Counted from the first letter of the stretch, positions 17,845 to 27,253 are shown. The stretch: DNA of 64,000 nucleotides from Cohnella hashimotonis (GCF_030014955.1 NZ_JAGRPV010000001.1:1612001-1676000); one strand, 5' to 3'. Program-made: numbers and translations. Notes: generated by a model not told the origin, from the sequence alone.

Positions 17845-18600
17845 TTAATAACCGCGCTCGCGAAGCCACTCCCTGCTGACGCGAACGCTCTCGAGCGCCG
17901 GACCCGCGCAGTCGTCCTGCTCCACGATGAGCCATTCGGTGCCGGCCGCTTCGGACGCCGCCAGCACGGCGGGCAGATCCATGTCGCCGCGCCCGAGCTC
18001 CACCGTCTCGACTTCGCCGGCCGGGGATTTGCGCATATCCTTCAGATGGATAAGCGGCACGCGTCCCGCGTATTTCCGAATATATGCAACCGGATCGCAT
18101 CCACCGTGCGCGACCCAGCATACGTCGAGCTCGCTCTTCATGAAGCCGGGCGAGACGCGGCCGAAGAACGCGTCGAACCACCGCTCGTCCTCGTACGTCT
18201 CCGTAAATTCGATCCAATGGTTGTGGAAGCCGAACGTAATCCCCTGCTCCGCGAAGCGCGTGCCGCAAGCTTCAAAAAAAGCCGCCGCTTCCGGCAGAGG
18301 CATTCGCTCCGATGCGGTGATCCCCGGGCAGACGGCGAAGCGGTTGCCAAGAGCAGCGCTCATGGCAAGCTCCTCGTCCAGGTGATGGCGCAGCCGGTTC
18401 ACGTTCACGTGCGTGCTGACCGTCTTCAGCGACAGCCCATCCATCAACTCGCGCAGCCGCTCCGGGTCATATCCGTAATAGCCCGCGAATTCGACGCCCT
18501 CGTAGCCTAGCTCGGCCACCCGCCGCAGCGTTTGCTCGAAGTCCCGCTCCAGCTCGTCCCTTAACGTATACAATTGCAATCCGACCTTCATTTTCGTCAT
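17845..18600 (-). CDS. Sugar phosphate isomerase/epimerase (xylose-isomerase-like TIM barrel)
   Basis: 251 residues of the IolE/IolH-type AP-endonuclease-2 TIM barrel. Signatures are GLQLYTLRDE at the start, FGFHNHWIEF in the middle and LIHLKDM toward the end, which hold the divalent-metal ligands. Members isomerise, epimerise or dehydrate sugars and inositols. The start at 18600 is nine bases after GGAGG; an ATG at 18609 touches the ribosome site. First gene of a probable operon with the AraC gene. Substrate unknown. Confidence 0.85.
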   Translation of the reverse strand: MTKMKVGLQLYTLRDELERDFEQTLRRVAELGYEGVEFAGYYGYDPERLRELMDGLSLKTVSTHVNVNRLRHHLDEELAMSAALGNRFAVCPGITASERMPLPEAAAFFEACGTRFAEQGITFGFHNHWIEFTETYEDERWFDAFFGRVSPGFMKSELDVCWVAHGGCDPVAYIRKYAGRVPLIHLKDMRKSPAGEVETVELGRGDMDLPAVLAASEAAGTEWLIVEQDDCAGPALESVRVSREWLRERGY

Positions 18601-18644
18601 CGTCCGCATCCTCCGATTTCGCTGCTCGCTTAAGCTTTGTTTCT

Positions 18645-18650
18645 ATTATA
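18645..18650 (-). promoter_or_regulatory. Candidate -10 of the epimerase-AraC operon
   Basis: A perfect TATAAT on the minus strand, 45 bases before the start at 18600. The -35 region 17 bases further (TGTTCG) is poor, which would fit an activator-dependent promoter. Confidence 0.45.
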
Positions 18651-18724
18651 GAAGCAGCAGATCGGCGCGAACATAAAGGATGTCATTAGAACATGAACGA
18701 TCTGACTGCCGCAGGCGATCGGGA

Positions 18725-19621
18725 TCAGGCCTGATGCTTGCGATAATCGCCCGGCGTGAGCCCGGTGTGCTTTTTAAAGGTGCGGTTGAAATGGCTGATA
18801 TGATTGTAGCCCGCGCGCGTCGCGATCTCGGTCACGCTGAGGTCCGTGCCCAGCAGCAGCTCCATGGCCGCCTGGATGCGGAGCGCGGACAGCAGCTCGA
18901 TGTACGATTTGCCCTTGACCAGCTTCAGCAGGTTGCTGAAGTAAGACGGCGCCATAAGCGCCCTGGCCGCCATATCCTCCAGATGAAGGTCCTCGTCGTA
19001 GTGCGACTCCATATAGGCGATCGTTTCGAAAAAAGCTTTGCGGTGGTAAGCGACCTGCTGCCGCTCGCGGGGGCTCTCGGCGCCGGAATATCGTTTGTAC
19101 TGCCGGCAGGTCAGCACGAGCAGCTTGAGCAGCTCGGCCCGGATCGCGAGCCGATAGCCTTCCTCTTTTTCCTCCCACTCGGCCGCGATGACGTCCAGCA
19201 AGCTTTCGACGACGGCCTGCGCGGGCAGCGTCAGCGTCATCTTGGGCATCAGGTCGGCCTCGGCGATAAGCGGGCGGATGAAGGCGAAGTCGACGAATGT
19301 CTCGATGCTTGCCAGGTCCCGCAGGCTCTCATGGATCGCATGAGGCATGAAGTCGACCTGGTACATGACGAAGTCCATCCCTTCGCGCCGCTCAAGCCGA
19401 TGCTCCTGAAAGGGCGGAATCGAAAAAAGGTCGCCTTTGGCCAGCACGTGGCACTGTCCGCCCGCCCAATGAAGGCAGCTGCCGGAGCGCATATAGCAAA
19501 GCTGCAGATGCTCGTGCGCGTGCAAAACGTCGTTCATCGTCCGGGGCCGCCGAATCTCGATCTTAAAGGGAAACGCGTCGTCCAGCATCTCTTTGGAGCC
19601 GTAAATCGGATAATCGGGCAT
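18725..19621 (-). CDS. AraC family transcriptional regulator
   Basis: 298 residues. The N-terminal part is a cupin ligand domain (HAHEHLQLCYMRSGS ... GDLFSIPPFQEH), and the C-terminal part is the AraC DNA-binding pair (LHLEDMAARALMAPSYFSNLLKL, then VTEIATRAGYNHISHFNRTFKKHTGLTPGDYR). ATG at 19621 follows GGAGG. It is divergent from a second TIM-barrel gene, so it probably controls the 19.8-21.6 kb operon. Confidence 0.9.
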   Translation of the reverse strand: MPDYPIYGSKEMLDDAFPFKIEIRRPRTMNDVLHAHEHLQLCYMRSGSCLHWAGGQCHVLAKGDLFSIPPFQEHRLERREGMDFVMYQVDFMPHAIHESLRDLASIETFVDFAFIRPLIAEADLMPKMTLTLPAQAVVESLLDVIAAEWEEKEEGYRLAIRAELLKLLVLTCRQYKRYSGAESPRERQQVAYHRKAFFETIAYMESHYDEDLHLEDMAARALMAPSYFSNLLKLVKGKSYIELLSALRIQAAMELLLGTDLSVTEIATRAGYNHISHFNRTFKKHTGLTPGDYRKHQA

Positions 19622-19777
19622 AGGACCTCCGCTGCGTCTCGTTCTATTCCTATCATCGTACACGGATTCTCGGAAATGTTCAAAAGAAGCGCGGAAAAAG
19701 GGAGGCGATCCCCCTGAAAGCCCTGCCATAATCATCATGTCCGGTTGCGAGAGACGAAAACGAAAGTGAGGTGCGGC

Positions 19778-20623
19778 ATGAATCGATTGGCATTCAGCAC
19801 GCTCCCTTGCGAGGGCCTGACATTGGACCAGATGCTGGAGCTGGCCGTCCGCTGGGGCTTCGGCGGGATGGAGCTCAGGGAGGGCGCGTCATGGGGCGTA
19901 TCCACGGACATGACGGCCGAGGCGCGCAAGTCGGCATTCCGCAGCTTTGAACGGGCCGGCGTCCGGGCGACCGACATCGCCTCTGGCGTTTGTCTTACCG
20001 GTCTTGACAGCGATGAGGCGCAGCTCGAAAACTTGCGGCGCTCGGTCAGGCTGGCGCATGACCTGCAGGCGGGTGGCGTACGGATTTTCCTCGGCTACTT
20101 CACCGAACGAAGGGACCAGATTATGCCGGCCATCCCCTACGGGGCGCTTGTCGCGCATATCGCGGCCGCCTGCGACGATGCGGTGCCGCTCGGCGTGCCG
20201 ATCTGGATCGAGACGCACAACGAGTTCGCGACCGGCCGCTCGCTCCGCAAGCTGCTGGACGATGTGGGGCGCGACAACTGCGCGGTCATCTACGATATCA
20301 TCCACCCGCTCGAAGAGGGCGAGCAGCCGGAGGAGACGGTGGCGCTGCTGGGTGCGCAGTGCGCCCACGTCCATATGAAGGACGGCGTCCCGTTCGAGGA
20401 TCCGATGCGGAGCAGCTGGAAGTACACGCGGATCGGAGAGGGCCGGGTTCCGGTCGTTTCTATCGTAGAAACGCTGGAGCGCGCGGGCTATTCGGGCAGC
20501 TACTCCCTGGAGTGGGAGACCAAATGGCGGCCCGAGCTGCAGGCGCCGGGCATGGAGCCCGAGACGATTTTTCCCGCCTATGCGGCGAAGATGCGCGATA
20601 TTTTAGACCAACTTGGGAAATGA
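19778..20623 (+). CDS. Sugar phosphate isomerase/epimerase (TIM barrel)
   Basis: 281 residues of the xylose-isomerase-like TIM barrel, with WGFGGMELREG, IWIETHNEF, CAVIYDIIHPLEEGE, CAHVHMKDG and SYSLEWETKW forming the metal-binding walls. It is only distantly like the other epimerase at 17845. GTGAGGTG precedes the ATG. It is followed after 10 bases by the 2-hydroxyacid dehydrogenase, so the two enzymes are co-translated and likely act in sequence on one sugar or sugar acid. The substrate cannot be read from sequence. Confidence 0.85.
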   Translation: MNRLAFSTLPCEGLTLDQMLELAVRWGFGGMELREGASWGVSTDMTAEARKSAFRSFERAGVRATDIASGVCLTGLDSDEAQLENLRRSVRLAHDLQAGGVRIFLGYFTERRDQIMPAIPYGALVAHIAAACDDAVPLGVPIWIETHNEFATGRSLRKLLDDVGRDNCAVIYDIIHPLEEGEQPEETVALLGAQCAHVHMKDGVPFEDPMRSSWKYTRIGEGRVPVVSIVETLERAGYSGSYSLEWETKWRPELQAPGMEPETIFPAYAAKMRDILDQLGK

Positions 20624-20633
20624 GGGACGCAAT

Positions 20634-21635
20634 ATGAAAACATTGGTTACGATTGCGGATCTTGGACTGCTGGAGCTGTTCTGGCGGCCCGCGGTCCGCG
20701 ACAAGCTGGCAAGCTTTTCCGAAGCCGACTTCGTCGAGCCGGGGCAGCCGTTCGACACTGCGGCGCTGGCCGAGCGGATCGGCGATTACGACGCCTGCAT
20801 CACGTCGTGGGGATCGCCGTTTTTCTCGCCGGACGCGCTCGCGTCCGCCGGCAAGCTGAAGTTCATCGGCCATGGCGCCGGCAGCGTCGCCTCGATCGTC
20901 GGCGACGACGTGTTCGATACGCCGATCGTCGTGACGAGCGCCAACACGGTGCTCGGACGTTCGACCGCCGAGCTCGCCGTATCGCTCATCCTGGCAGGCG
21001 CCTGGAATCACGCCGGCTACGCCGCCAGGCTGAAGCGCGGACAGTGGAGCAACAACAACCGCGAATCCGTGCTCGGCGTGACGAGCAGAACCGTCGGCAT
21101 CGTCGGCTACGGCGAGATCTCGAAGCAGGTCATCGCCATGCTGAAGCCGTTCGACGTCCGGCTGCTTATCCATTCGGGCTATTGCCCGCCGGAGGAGGCG
21201 GCCGCGCTGGGCGCGGAGCTCGTGGGCTTGAACGAGCTGTTCGAGCGCAGCGATATCGTCTCGCTGCACAATACGTGGACGCCGCGGACAGAGGGCATGA
21301 TCGGCGCGGAGCAGCTCACGCGCCTGCGCGACGGAGCGCTGTTCGTCAACACGGCGCGCGGCCCGATCGTGCAGGAGCAGGCGCTGGCGGACGAGCTGCA
21401 AGGCGGGCGCATATTCGCGGCGCTCGACGTATACGCGTCGGAGCCGCTGCCGCGGGAGCACGAATGGCTCTCGATGGACAACGTGCTCTGCCTGCCGCAT
21501 ATCGGCGGCTTCCACGGCCTCCTGAAGCGCGATCTGTGCGATTTTATCGTCGACGAGCTGCATCGGTTCACGAAGGGCGAGACGCCGATCGGCACCGTCA
21601 CCCGCGAGCATTTCCGCCGGTTGACGCCGAGATAA
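20634..21635 (+). CDS. D-2-hydroxyacid dehydrogenase family oxidoreductase
   Basis: 333 residues in the D-isomer-specific 2-hydroxyacid dehydrogenase fold. The NAD loop is GIVGYGEISKQV (the third glycine is serine), the catalytic arginine is in NTARGPIV, the glutamate in YASEPLP and the histidine in LPHIGG. Homologues reduce 2-keto acids such as glyoxylate, phosphoglycerate or sugar-derived ketoacids. It is the last gene of a two-gene operon with the TIM-barrel enzyme and is closed by a strong terminator. Confidence 0.9.
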   Translation: MKTLVTIADLGLLELFWRPAVRDKLASFSEADFVEPGQPFDTAALAERIGDYDACITSWGSPFFSPDALASAGKLKFIGHGAGSVASIVGDDVFDTPIVVTSANTVLGRSTAELAVSLILAGAWNHAGYAARLKRGQWSNNNRESVLGVTSRTVGIVGYGEISKQVIAMLKPFDVRLLIHSGYCPPEEAAALGAELVGLNELFERSDIVSLHNTWTPRTEGMIGAEQLTRLRDGALFVNTARGPIVQEQALADELQGGRIFAALDVYASEPLPREHEWLSMDNVLCLPHIGGFHGLLKRDLCDFIVDELHRFTKGETPIGTVTREHFRRLTPR

Positions 21636-21682
21636 CGATCCCGAAGGCAAAGCGCGTCCGAATAACCAAGACCCAACAGAAT

Positions 21683-21733
21683 AAGCGGGATGCCGCGGCT
21701 TAGATTCCGGAAGCCGAGGCATCCCGCTTTTTG
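21683..21733 (+). terminator. Strong terminator after the hydroxyacid dehydrogenase
   Basis: AAGCGGGATGCC pairs with GGCATCCCGCTT, with a second CGGCTT/AAGCCG stem inside, followed by TTT. Confidence 0.9.
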
Positions 21734-21836
21734 GCGTTCTTTTCAAAATATCAGAATTGACTGCTTGCCTAACAAATTTGACCATCCTTTTGGCGGAGAT
21801 CTTTAAAATAAAAGAAACAAAAGGAGGATGGAAGAG

Positions 21837-22421
21837 ATGAACATCGGTTTAATCGGGTGCGGCGCAATGGGAAGCGTTTATGCCGATCGTTTGGCATGGA
21901 TGAATGGGGTACGGGTGACCGCAGTCTGCCATCCCGAGCGGGCTAAGGCAGCGCGTTTAGCTGAGTTGCTGCATGCCGGCGTCCACGAGTCCTACGGCGA
22001 GATGATCGCGCGTCCGGATCTGGATATCGTCTGCGTGACTTTGCCGACTTATTTGCATAAGGAATACGTGCTGCAGGCGCTGAACGCCGGAAAACACGTG
22101 ATTTGCGAAAAACCGCTTGCGCTTACAGAAGCCGATTGTTTGGAACTCATAGAGGCAAGCCGAAAGAATAAGGTCAGGTTGTGCGTCGCGCATGTGGTCC
22201 GATTTTTTCCGGAATATAGAGATGCCCGAACGCTCATGCGCGCTGGGAAGGCGGGATCGGTCGCGTCCGTGCGTGCGGCAAGAGCTAGCCTAATGCCGAC
22301 GGAGAACAGTTGGTTTTTGGATAAGCGCAAAAAGTTGACCGCCGGACACAAGAAAATCCGGTTTACCAAAGGCGCGAATTCAGCGGAAATCGACTATTTG
22401 GATGTCATGCTTAAGCCTTGA
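21837..22421 (+). pseudogene. Truncated Gfo/Idh/MocA oxidoreductase
   Basis: 194 codons. The N-terminal NAD(P) domain is complete and normal (GLIGCGAMGSVYADRL, CVTLPTYLHKEYVLQAL, EKPLALTEAD), and the second domain starts (AHVVRFFPEYRDARTLM). After NSWFLD near residue 160 the sequence leaves the family: the expected GG-x-DLxxHDxD core is absent and a basic tail (KRKKLTAGHKKIRFTKGANS) runs to the stop. The family is about 330-350 residues, so the catalytic half is missing. AAAAGGAGG is nine bases before the chosen ATG. It is probably non-functional, or a relic of a recombination event. Confidence 0.75.
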
Positions 22422-22428
22422 AGCGAAA

Positions 22429-22465
22429 AAAGCAGTCTGTCTCCATTAGAGGGCAGGCTGCTTTT
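22429..22465 (+). terminator. Terminator after the truncated oxidoreductase
   Basis: AGCAG-CTG and CAG-CTGCT arms around a short loop are followed by TTTTTG, directly after the stop codon. Confidence 0.7.
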
Positions 22466-22659
22466 TGTTGCGCCTCATCGGGGAAACTTTTTTTAAAGCT
22501 CATCCCAGCCATTCCGCCGAGACCGACGATATGCTCGCAAGTTGCCTTAACGGGTGGAAAAAACGCATAGCGCCTCATCGCGTTGGTGATGCTAACGATT
22601 GGCGCAACACTTTCAATTCCAAACATTCCAAGCATGGAGACAAAGGGGAGTCGGATCTG

Positions 22660-23427
22660 ATGTGGCAAAGGGCAATGGCGGCCGCGCTCGTATTGACGAC
22701 GTCGCTGACGATGGCAGGATGCGCGAGCAAGCAGGGCGACGTCGGCAATTCGAACATCAAGCCTCAGAGTATCAATGACCGGTTCTCCGACGACGGTCGC
22801 AACGAAATGAACCGCATGCACGGCACGCAGCGAATGAACAACAATGTGGTCGGCCTTCACGGCAACAGCCACCTGGAGATGGACCAGAAGATCGCGGATA
22901 AACTCGCCGCGCGGTCCGACGTACAATCGGCTTACGTCGTCCGCTCCGATCGCAATGCCTACGTCGCGATCATGTCCGAAGGACATGGAGACCATGAGCT
23001 CTCGAGCACGCTGAAGGGCGAGATCGCCGACGAAGTCAAAACAATGTCGCCGGCCACGGACCACGTGTACGTGTCGTCCAATCCCGAATGGGGCGACCGG
23101 ATGCGCGGCTACGCCGAGCAAGTGCGGCAAGGGCACCCGATCCAAGGGCTCCTGACCGAGTTTAACGCGATCGTGAACCGGATCTTCCCGACGGCCGAAG
23201 ACGGACACCGCAATGCCGGCTATGAGGGAACGGCAGGCAATGCCGGAGACAACGGCCTCCATGGTAACGGTGCTTATAGTGGCGGCATCCATGGCAGCAG
23301 CCTTCAAGGCAACGGCACCCACAGCGGTGGTGTCCACGGCAGCGGCGTAACCGGGGGCGCAAACGGCGGCCCGGCATTTGGCACGAACGCCCGTCACCCG
23401 CATATGAACAACGTTTCCCGGCCGTAG
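22660..23427 (+). CDS. YhcN/YlaJ-family sporulation lipoprotein
   Basis: 255 residues. A lipoprotein signal with lipobox TMAGC puts the lipidated cysteine at residue 21. The middle carries the YhcN/YlaJ domain (KIADKLAARSDVQSAYVVRSDRN ... VYVSSNPEW). The last 70 or so residues are a Gly/His/Asn-rich repeat region (GLHGNGAYSGGIHGS, GTHSGGVHGSG). Family members sit in the inner spore membrane and affect germination or outgrowth. ATG at 22660 follows AAGGGGAG by nine bases. It lies just before gerE. Confidence 0.85.
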   Translation: MWQRAMAAALVLTTSLTMAGCASKQGDVGNSNIKPQSINDRFSDDGRNEMNRMHGTQRMNNNVVGLHGNSHLEMDQKIADKLAARSDVQSAYVVRSDRNAYVAIMSEGHGDHELSSTLKGEIADEVKTMSPATDHVYVSSNPEWGDRMRGYAEQVRQGHPIQGLLTEFNAIVNRIFPTAEDGHRNAGYEGTAGNAGDNGLHGNGAYSGGIHGSSLQGNGTHSGGVHGSGVTGGANGGPAFGTNARHPHMNNVSRP

Positions 23428-23450
23428 CATTCAACCGAAATATAAACATG

Positions 23451-23485
23451 AAACAGCCTGTCGCGAAGCGTGCGACAGGCTGTTT
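23451..23485 (+). terminator. Terminator of the spore lipoprotein gene
   Basis: A perfect 14-bp stem (AAACAGCCTGTCGC with GCGACAGGCTGTTT) around a short loop, followed by a short T tract. Confidence 0.85.
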
Positions 23486-23538
23486 GCATGGACTTCAATC
23501 GTTTCCCGCAGTGTTGCGCCCAATTTACGCACTCACCG

Positions 23539-23567
23539 CACCAGCCAATGGTACGCTTCATATGATA
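23539..23567 (+). promoter_or_regulatory. SigmaK-type promoter of gerE
   Basis: CACC at 23539-23542 and CATATGATA at 23559-23567 are separated by 16 bases, matching the SigmaK pattern of an AC-centred -35 and CATANNNTA -10. It lies 61 bases before the gerE start, and gerE is SigmaK-dependent in B. subtilis. Confidence 0.65.
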
Positions 23568-23628
23568 GATCGACTGTACCCTTCACCCTGCAAGCATCTG
23601 AATCCCGGGCAAGGAGGGGTGACATACG

Positions 23629-23853
23629 TTGAGAAGCAGCGACCACAAGAACAAATTCCTTCTTACCAATCGGGAACGCGAAGTGTTCGAGCTATTGGTA
23701 CAGGACAAGACGACCCGTGACATTGCCCAACAGCTGTTCATTAGCGAGAAGACGGTTCGAAATCATATTTCGAACGTCATGCAAAAGCTGAACGTCAAGG
23801 GTCGTTCGCAAGCGGTCGTTGAGCTGATTAAGCTCGGGGAATTGAAAATCTGA
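23629..23853 (+). CDS. gerE: GerE, LuxR-type late spore-coat regulator
   Basis: A 74-residue stand-alone LuxR/FixJ helix-turn-helix protein, the exact length of B. subtilis GerE. The sequence LTNREREVFELLVQDKTT ... FISEKTVRNHISNVMQKL ... KGRSQAVVELIKLGEL is nearly the textbook GerE sequence. It acts in the mother cell late in sporulation to activate or repress coat genes. The start is TTG at 23629 behind AAGGAGG. A SigmaK-like promoter lies upstream, consistent with its timing. Confidence 0.95.
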   Translation: MRSSDHKNKFLLTNREREVFELLVQDKTTRDIAQQLFISEKTVRNHISNVMQKLNVKGRSQAVVELIKLGELKI

Positions 23854-23878
23854 TCCGGAGCGATCCGGACGCGGACCG

Positions 23879-23919
23879 GCCTTCTTTTCACCGCTTTAGG
23901 CGGAGGAAAGAAGGTTTTT
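23879..23919 (+). terminator. Terminator of gerE
   Basis: CCTTCTTT pairs with AAAGAAGG around an inner CCGC/GCGG stem and is followed by TTTTT. Confidence 0.85.
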
Positions 23920-24040
23920 GGTTTGCGAAAAAACGGGGAAGGGTGCTAATTTCACTTGACCCCGCACCGGTCCATACGGTTTAGCCTCCAACCGAATACG
24001 TTAAGAAAGAAGGATATTCGCGATCTGAACGGGGGGGCCG

Positions 24041-25120
24041 GTGCGTTTGAGGCTTCTATTCGCCTATTATTTGCCGAGCGGCGGCATGGAGACGTTAAAC
24101 CGCTTGAGGGCCGAGCATCTCCGCCGCCATGGCGTCGATTGCCACCTTTTGTATTTTTGGAGCGGCGAAGGACTGGGCAACAACACGACGGGCATCCCGA
24201 CAATCATTACGAACGACGATTCCGAAATCAAGCATCTGATAATTAACGGCGGCTACGACGCGATTTTCGTTTCCACCGACGCGCTGACGCTTGCGCGCTT
24301 CCGCCGATTGGGGTTCGCAAAGCCGCTCATATACGAAACGCAGGGTCTCGGCTCCAAGGAGCAGGCGCGCGAGACGCTGCTCGGGGCCGCGCCGTTTATT
24401 CGCAGCTTCGCGAGCGCCGTCCTCTATCCGCGGACCTCGCATTTGCACGAGCTGTTCCAGGGCATGTTCAGCGACATTGCCCAGTTTTCCTTCGACAACC
24501 TGCTCGACACGGAGCGGTTCGGATACCATCCGGTCCCGATTCATCCGCACCCGATCATCGGCTGGATCGGCCGGATCGAGCCCAACAAAAATTGGCGGGC
24601 GTATCTGCAAATCGGCGCGGAGCTGCTCCGACGGGGACACGACGTGCATCTGTGGATGTTCGAGGATCCGACGCTGAACCAGCCGGACGATGAAGCCGCG
24701 TTCAAGGGCCAGCTCGCCGCGCTCGGGCTCTCGGATCGCGTCGTACGCCACTATAACGTCCCGAACCTTGTCATGTCCGACTATTTGTCCATCATCGGCG
24801 ATTCGGGCGGCTTTCTCGCGTCGACCTCCATTGCCGAAGGATTCGGATATGCGGTCGGTGAAGCATTGCTATGCCGTTGTCCCGTCGTCGCGGCGGATTC
24901 CGACGGCGTCAGGGCGTTCATCGAGCATAGCCTGACCGGTTTACTGTATCCGCAGCACGGCATCGGCATCGCCGCCGACCTGGGCGAAGCCCTGCTCCTC
25001 GACGGCGCGTTCCGAGAGCAGATGAGAACGATCGGCAGGCACTACGTGACGCAGCGGTTCGCGCCTTCCTTGTACGTGAACAATTTGCTGCTCATGCTGA
25101 GGGCGCTTGGCATCGGCTAA
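24041..25120 (+). CDS. Family 4-type glycosyltransferase
   Basis: 359 residues with a GT-B fold: an N-terminal acceptor domain starting LLFAYYLPSGGMETLNRL, a linker, and a C-terminal nucleotide-sugar domain with GWIGRIEPNKNW and STSIAEGFGYAVGEALLC, which carries the EX7E motif of retaining family 4 enzymes. It transfers a sugar from a nucleotide donor, probably in spore or cell-surface glycan assembly. The start is GTG at 24041 behind a G-rich tract. It stands alone between gerE and the ABC exporter. Confidence 0.85.
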   Translation: MRLRLLFAYYLPSGGMETLNRLRAEHLRRHGVDCHLLYFWSGEGLGNNTTGIPTIITNDDSEIKHLIINGGYDAIFVSTDALTLARFRRLGFAKPLIYETQGLGSKEQARETLLGAAPFIRSFASAVLYPRTSHLHELFQGMFSDIAQFSFDNLLDTERFGYHPVPIHPHPIIGWIGRIEPNKNWRAYLQIGAELLRRGHDVHLWMFEDPTLNQPDDEAAFKGQLAALGLSDRVVRHYNVPNLVMSDYLSIIGDSGGFLASTSIAEGFGYAVGEALLCRCPVVAADSDGVRAFIEHSLTGLLYPQHGIGIAADLGEALLLDGAFREQMRTIGRHYVTQRFAPSLYVNNLLLMLRALGIG

Positions 25121-25345
25121 GCGCTCTTCTTGTCGATTTTTGAGGGAAATCGCTTCAATTCCGCATAATCGCGCGCAATCCTGGGGTTGCTGCGGCATTA
25201 CGGCGACTTATCCCGTCAATTGCGCGCTAAGCTCTCGTTTTTATCGTTTTGTTCAGGTTTACATATCGTTCCGAATGCTTGAGAATGAGGAAGTTAATCA
25301 ATCTGTGAACACGCGTTAACAGCTTGTTCTAAAGGAGTGTTCGCG

Positions 25346-27148
25346 ATGAATACCGCCGCGGTCCCGAAGTCGGAGCCGACCTCGTACGGACTGGAGCATC
25401 TATTCGAAAACGAAGCGTTGACGGATCGGCGCCCTTCGAGAATTTTGTATCTACTATATAAAGACCACTGGATCAAGCTGTTATGGTCGGCCTTTTATTT
25501 TCTGATCAAGCACTCGCCGGTCTATGTGCTCCCGATCATCACCGCCAACCTGATCAACATGGCAACCAAGCCGGATAAATACAGCACGAGCTCGTTATGG
25601 TGGAATATCGGCATTCTGTTCGTCGTTATCGTACAAAACGTACCTACTCAGGTGCTCCATATCAGCTATATGAGCAAGGCCATCCGCTACGTCGAAGCCA
25701 GCCTGCGAAGCACGCTCGTCCGCAAGCTGCAGCGGCTGTCGATGTCCGCGCACGGCGAGCTGGCCGCGGGCAGGCTGCAGTCGAAGGTGCTTCGCGACGT
25801 CGAAGCGATCGAGTTTTTGTCGCGGCAGATGATGCTGTCGGTGCTGCCCGCGATCGTCAGCGTCGTCGTGGCGGTCGTCATCACGGCGGGGAAGAGCTGG
25901 ACGGTCATGCTGTTCTTCCTGCTGACGATTCCGGCGGGCGTCGCGATGGTGACGTTTTTCCGCAAAAAAATACAGCGCACGAACAGCGACTTCCGCAAGC
26001 AGATCGAGTCGATGTCGGGTCAGGTGTCGGAAATGGTCGGCATGATGCCGGTCACGCGGGCGCACGGCCTGCAGGAGACGGAGATCAACAAAATCGACAG
26101 TACGCTTAGCAAGCTGCGCACCAAAGGGTACAAGCTCGACATCGTGGAAGCCTACTTCGGCTCGGCCGCCTGGGTAACGTTCCAGACGTTCCAGGTGCTG
26201 TGTCTGGCGTTCACCGTGCTGCTCGCGTTCCGCGGAGAAATCCCGGTCGGCGACATCGTGCTGTATCAGTCGTACTTCGCCATGATTCTCGGCGCGATCA
26301 CGCAGCTGATCAACATTTACCCCAACATTGCCAAGGGCTTCGAATCGATCTATTCCGTCACGGAGATTCTGCTCTCGCAGGACACGGAGGAGTATCGCGG
26401 CCATCGCAAGCTGGAAGAAGTCAGAGGCGAATTCGATTTCCGAAACGTAAACTTTGGCTACCCCAACTCGGATCGGCACGTGCTAAATGGCTTTGATCTG
26501 CAGGTCAAGGCCGGCGAATGCATCGCGCTCGTCGGCGCCTCGGGCGCCGGCAAGTCGACGGTGCTCAACCTGGCGATCGGCTTCAGCAGGCCGACGTTCG
26601 GCGAAGTCGCGATCGACGGCGTGCCGATGGACGAGCTCGACATGACGTCCTACCGGTCCCGGATCGCGGTCGTCCATCAGAGCACGGTGCTGTTCTCCGG
26701 GACGATACGCGAGAACATCACGTACGGGCTCCCCTCGGTCAGCGAGGAGCGGCTCGACGAAGTTATCCGGATGACCTATTTGCAGGATGTAATCGCGCAG
26801 CTGCCGCAGGGCCTCGACACCGCGGTCGGCGAGCATGGCGGCAAGCTGTCGGGCGGCCAGCGTCAGCGGATCGCCATCGCGCGCGCGCTCGTGCGCGATC
26901 CGAAGATCATCCTCCTGGACGAGGCGACCTCCGCGCTCGACAATGAATCCGAGTACTACGTGCAGCAGGCGATGCAGAAGCTGATTCAAAATCGCACGAC
27001 GTTTATCGTGGCGCACCGATTGTCCACGATCCGGGACGCCGACCGCATCGTTGTCATGAAGCGCGGACAGGTGGCAGAGATCGGCACCTACGACGAGCTG
27101 ATGGCAAAGGGCGGCGAATTTTACCAGTTGAAGCAGCTTCAGGCGTGA
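25346..27148 (+). CDS. ABC exporter, fused membrane and ATPase domains
   Basis: 600 residues. Six membrane helices (about 30-320) form a type IV ABC exporter domain; the nucleotide-binding half has Walker A GASGAGKST, signature LSGGQRQRIAIARAL, Walker B IILLDEATSALD and the H-loop IVAHRLST. It should work as a dimer exporting a lipid, peptide or drug. ATG at 25346 is eight bases from AAAGGAG; the in-frame GTG at 25337 overlaps that site. No lantibiotic or bacteriocin precursor gene is adjacent, so the cargo is unknown. Confidence 0.92.
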   Translation: MNTAAVPKSEPTSYGLEHLFENEALTDRRPSRILYLLYKDHWIKLLWSAFYFLIKHSPVYVLPIITANLINMATKPDKYSTSSLWWNIGILFVVIVQNVPTQVLHISYMSKAIRYVEASLRSTLVRKLQRLSMSAHGELAAGRLQSKVLRDVEAIEFLSRQMMLSVLPAIVSVVVAVVITAGKSWTVMLFFLLTIPAGVAMVTFFRKKIQRTNSDFRKQIESMSGQVSEMVGMMPVTRAHGLQETEINKIDSTLSKLRTKGYKLDIVEAYFGSAAWVTFQTFQVLCLAFTVLLAFRGEIPVGDIVLYQSYFAMILGAITQLINIYPNIAKGFESIYSVTEILLSQDTEEYRGHRKLEEVRGEFDFRNVNFGYPNSDRHVLNGFDLQVKAGECIALVGASGAGKSTVLNLAIGFSRPTFGEVAIDGVPMDELDMTSYRSRIAVVHQSTVLFSGTIRENITYGLPSVSEERLDEVIRMTYLQDVIAQLPQGLDTAVGEHGGKLSGGQRQRIAIARALVRDPKIILLDEATSALDNESEYYVQQAMQKLIQNRTTFIVAHRLSTIRDADRIVVMKRGQVAEIGTYDELMAKGGEFYQLKQLQA

Positions 27149-27228
27149 TGGAGCGGCTGCAGGCTGTCGTGGTCTTCCTGAGAGGCCGTCACGACAATGG
27201 CTCGTCCGGCTGCGGCGAGTTCCGCTAG

Positions 27229-27253
27229 GAGGCTCTGTCCGGAGCCTCTTTTT
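27229..27253 (+). terminator. Terminator of the ABC exporter
   Basis: A perfect GAGGCTC/GAGCCTC stem with a six-base loop and five T residues. Confidence 0.85.
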
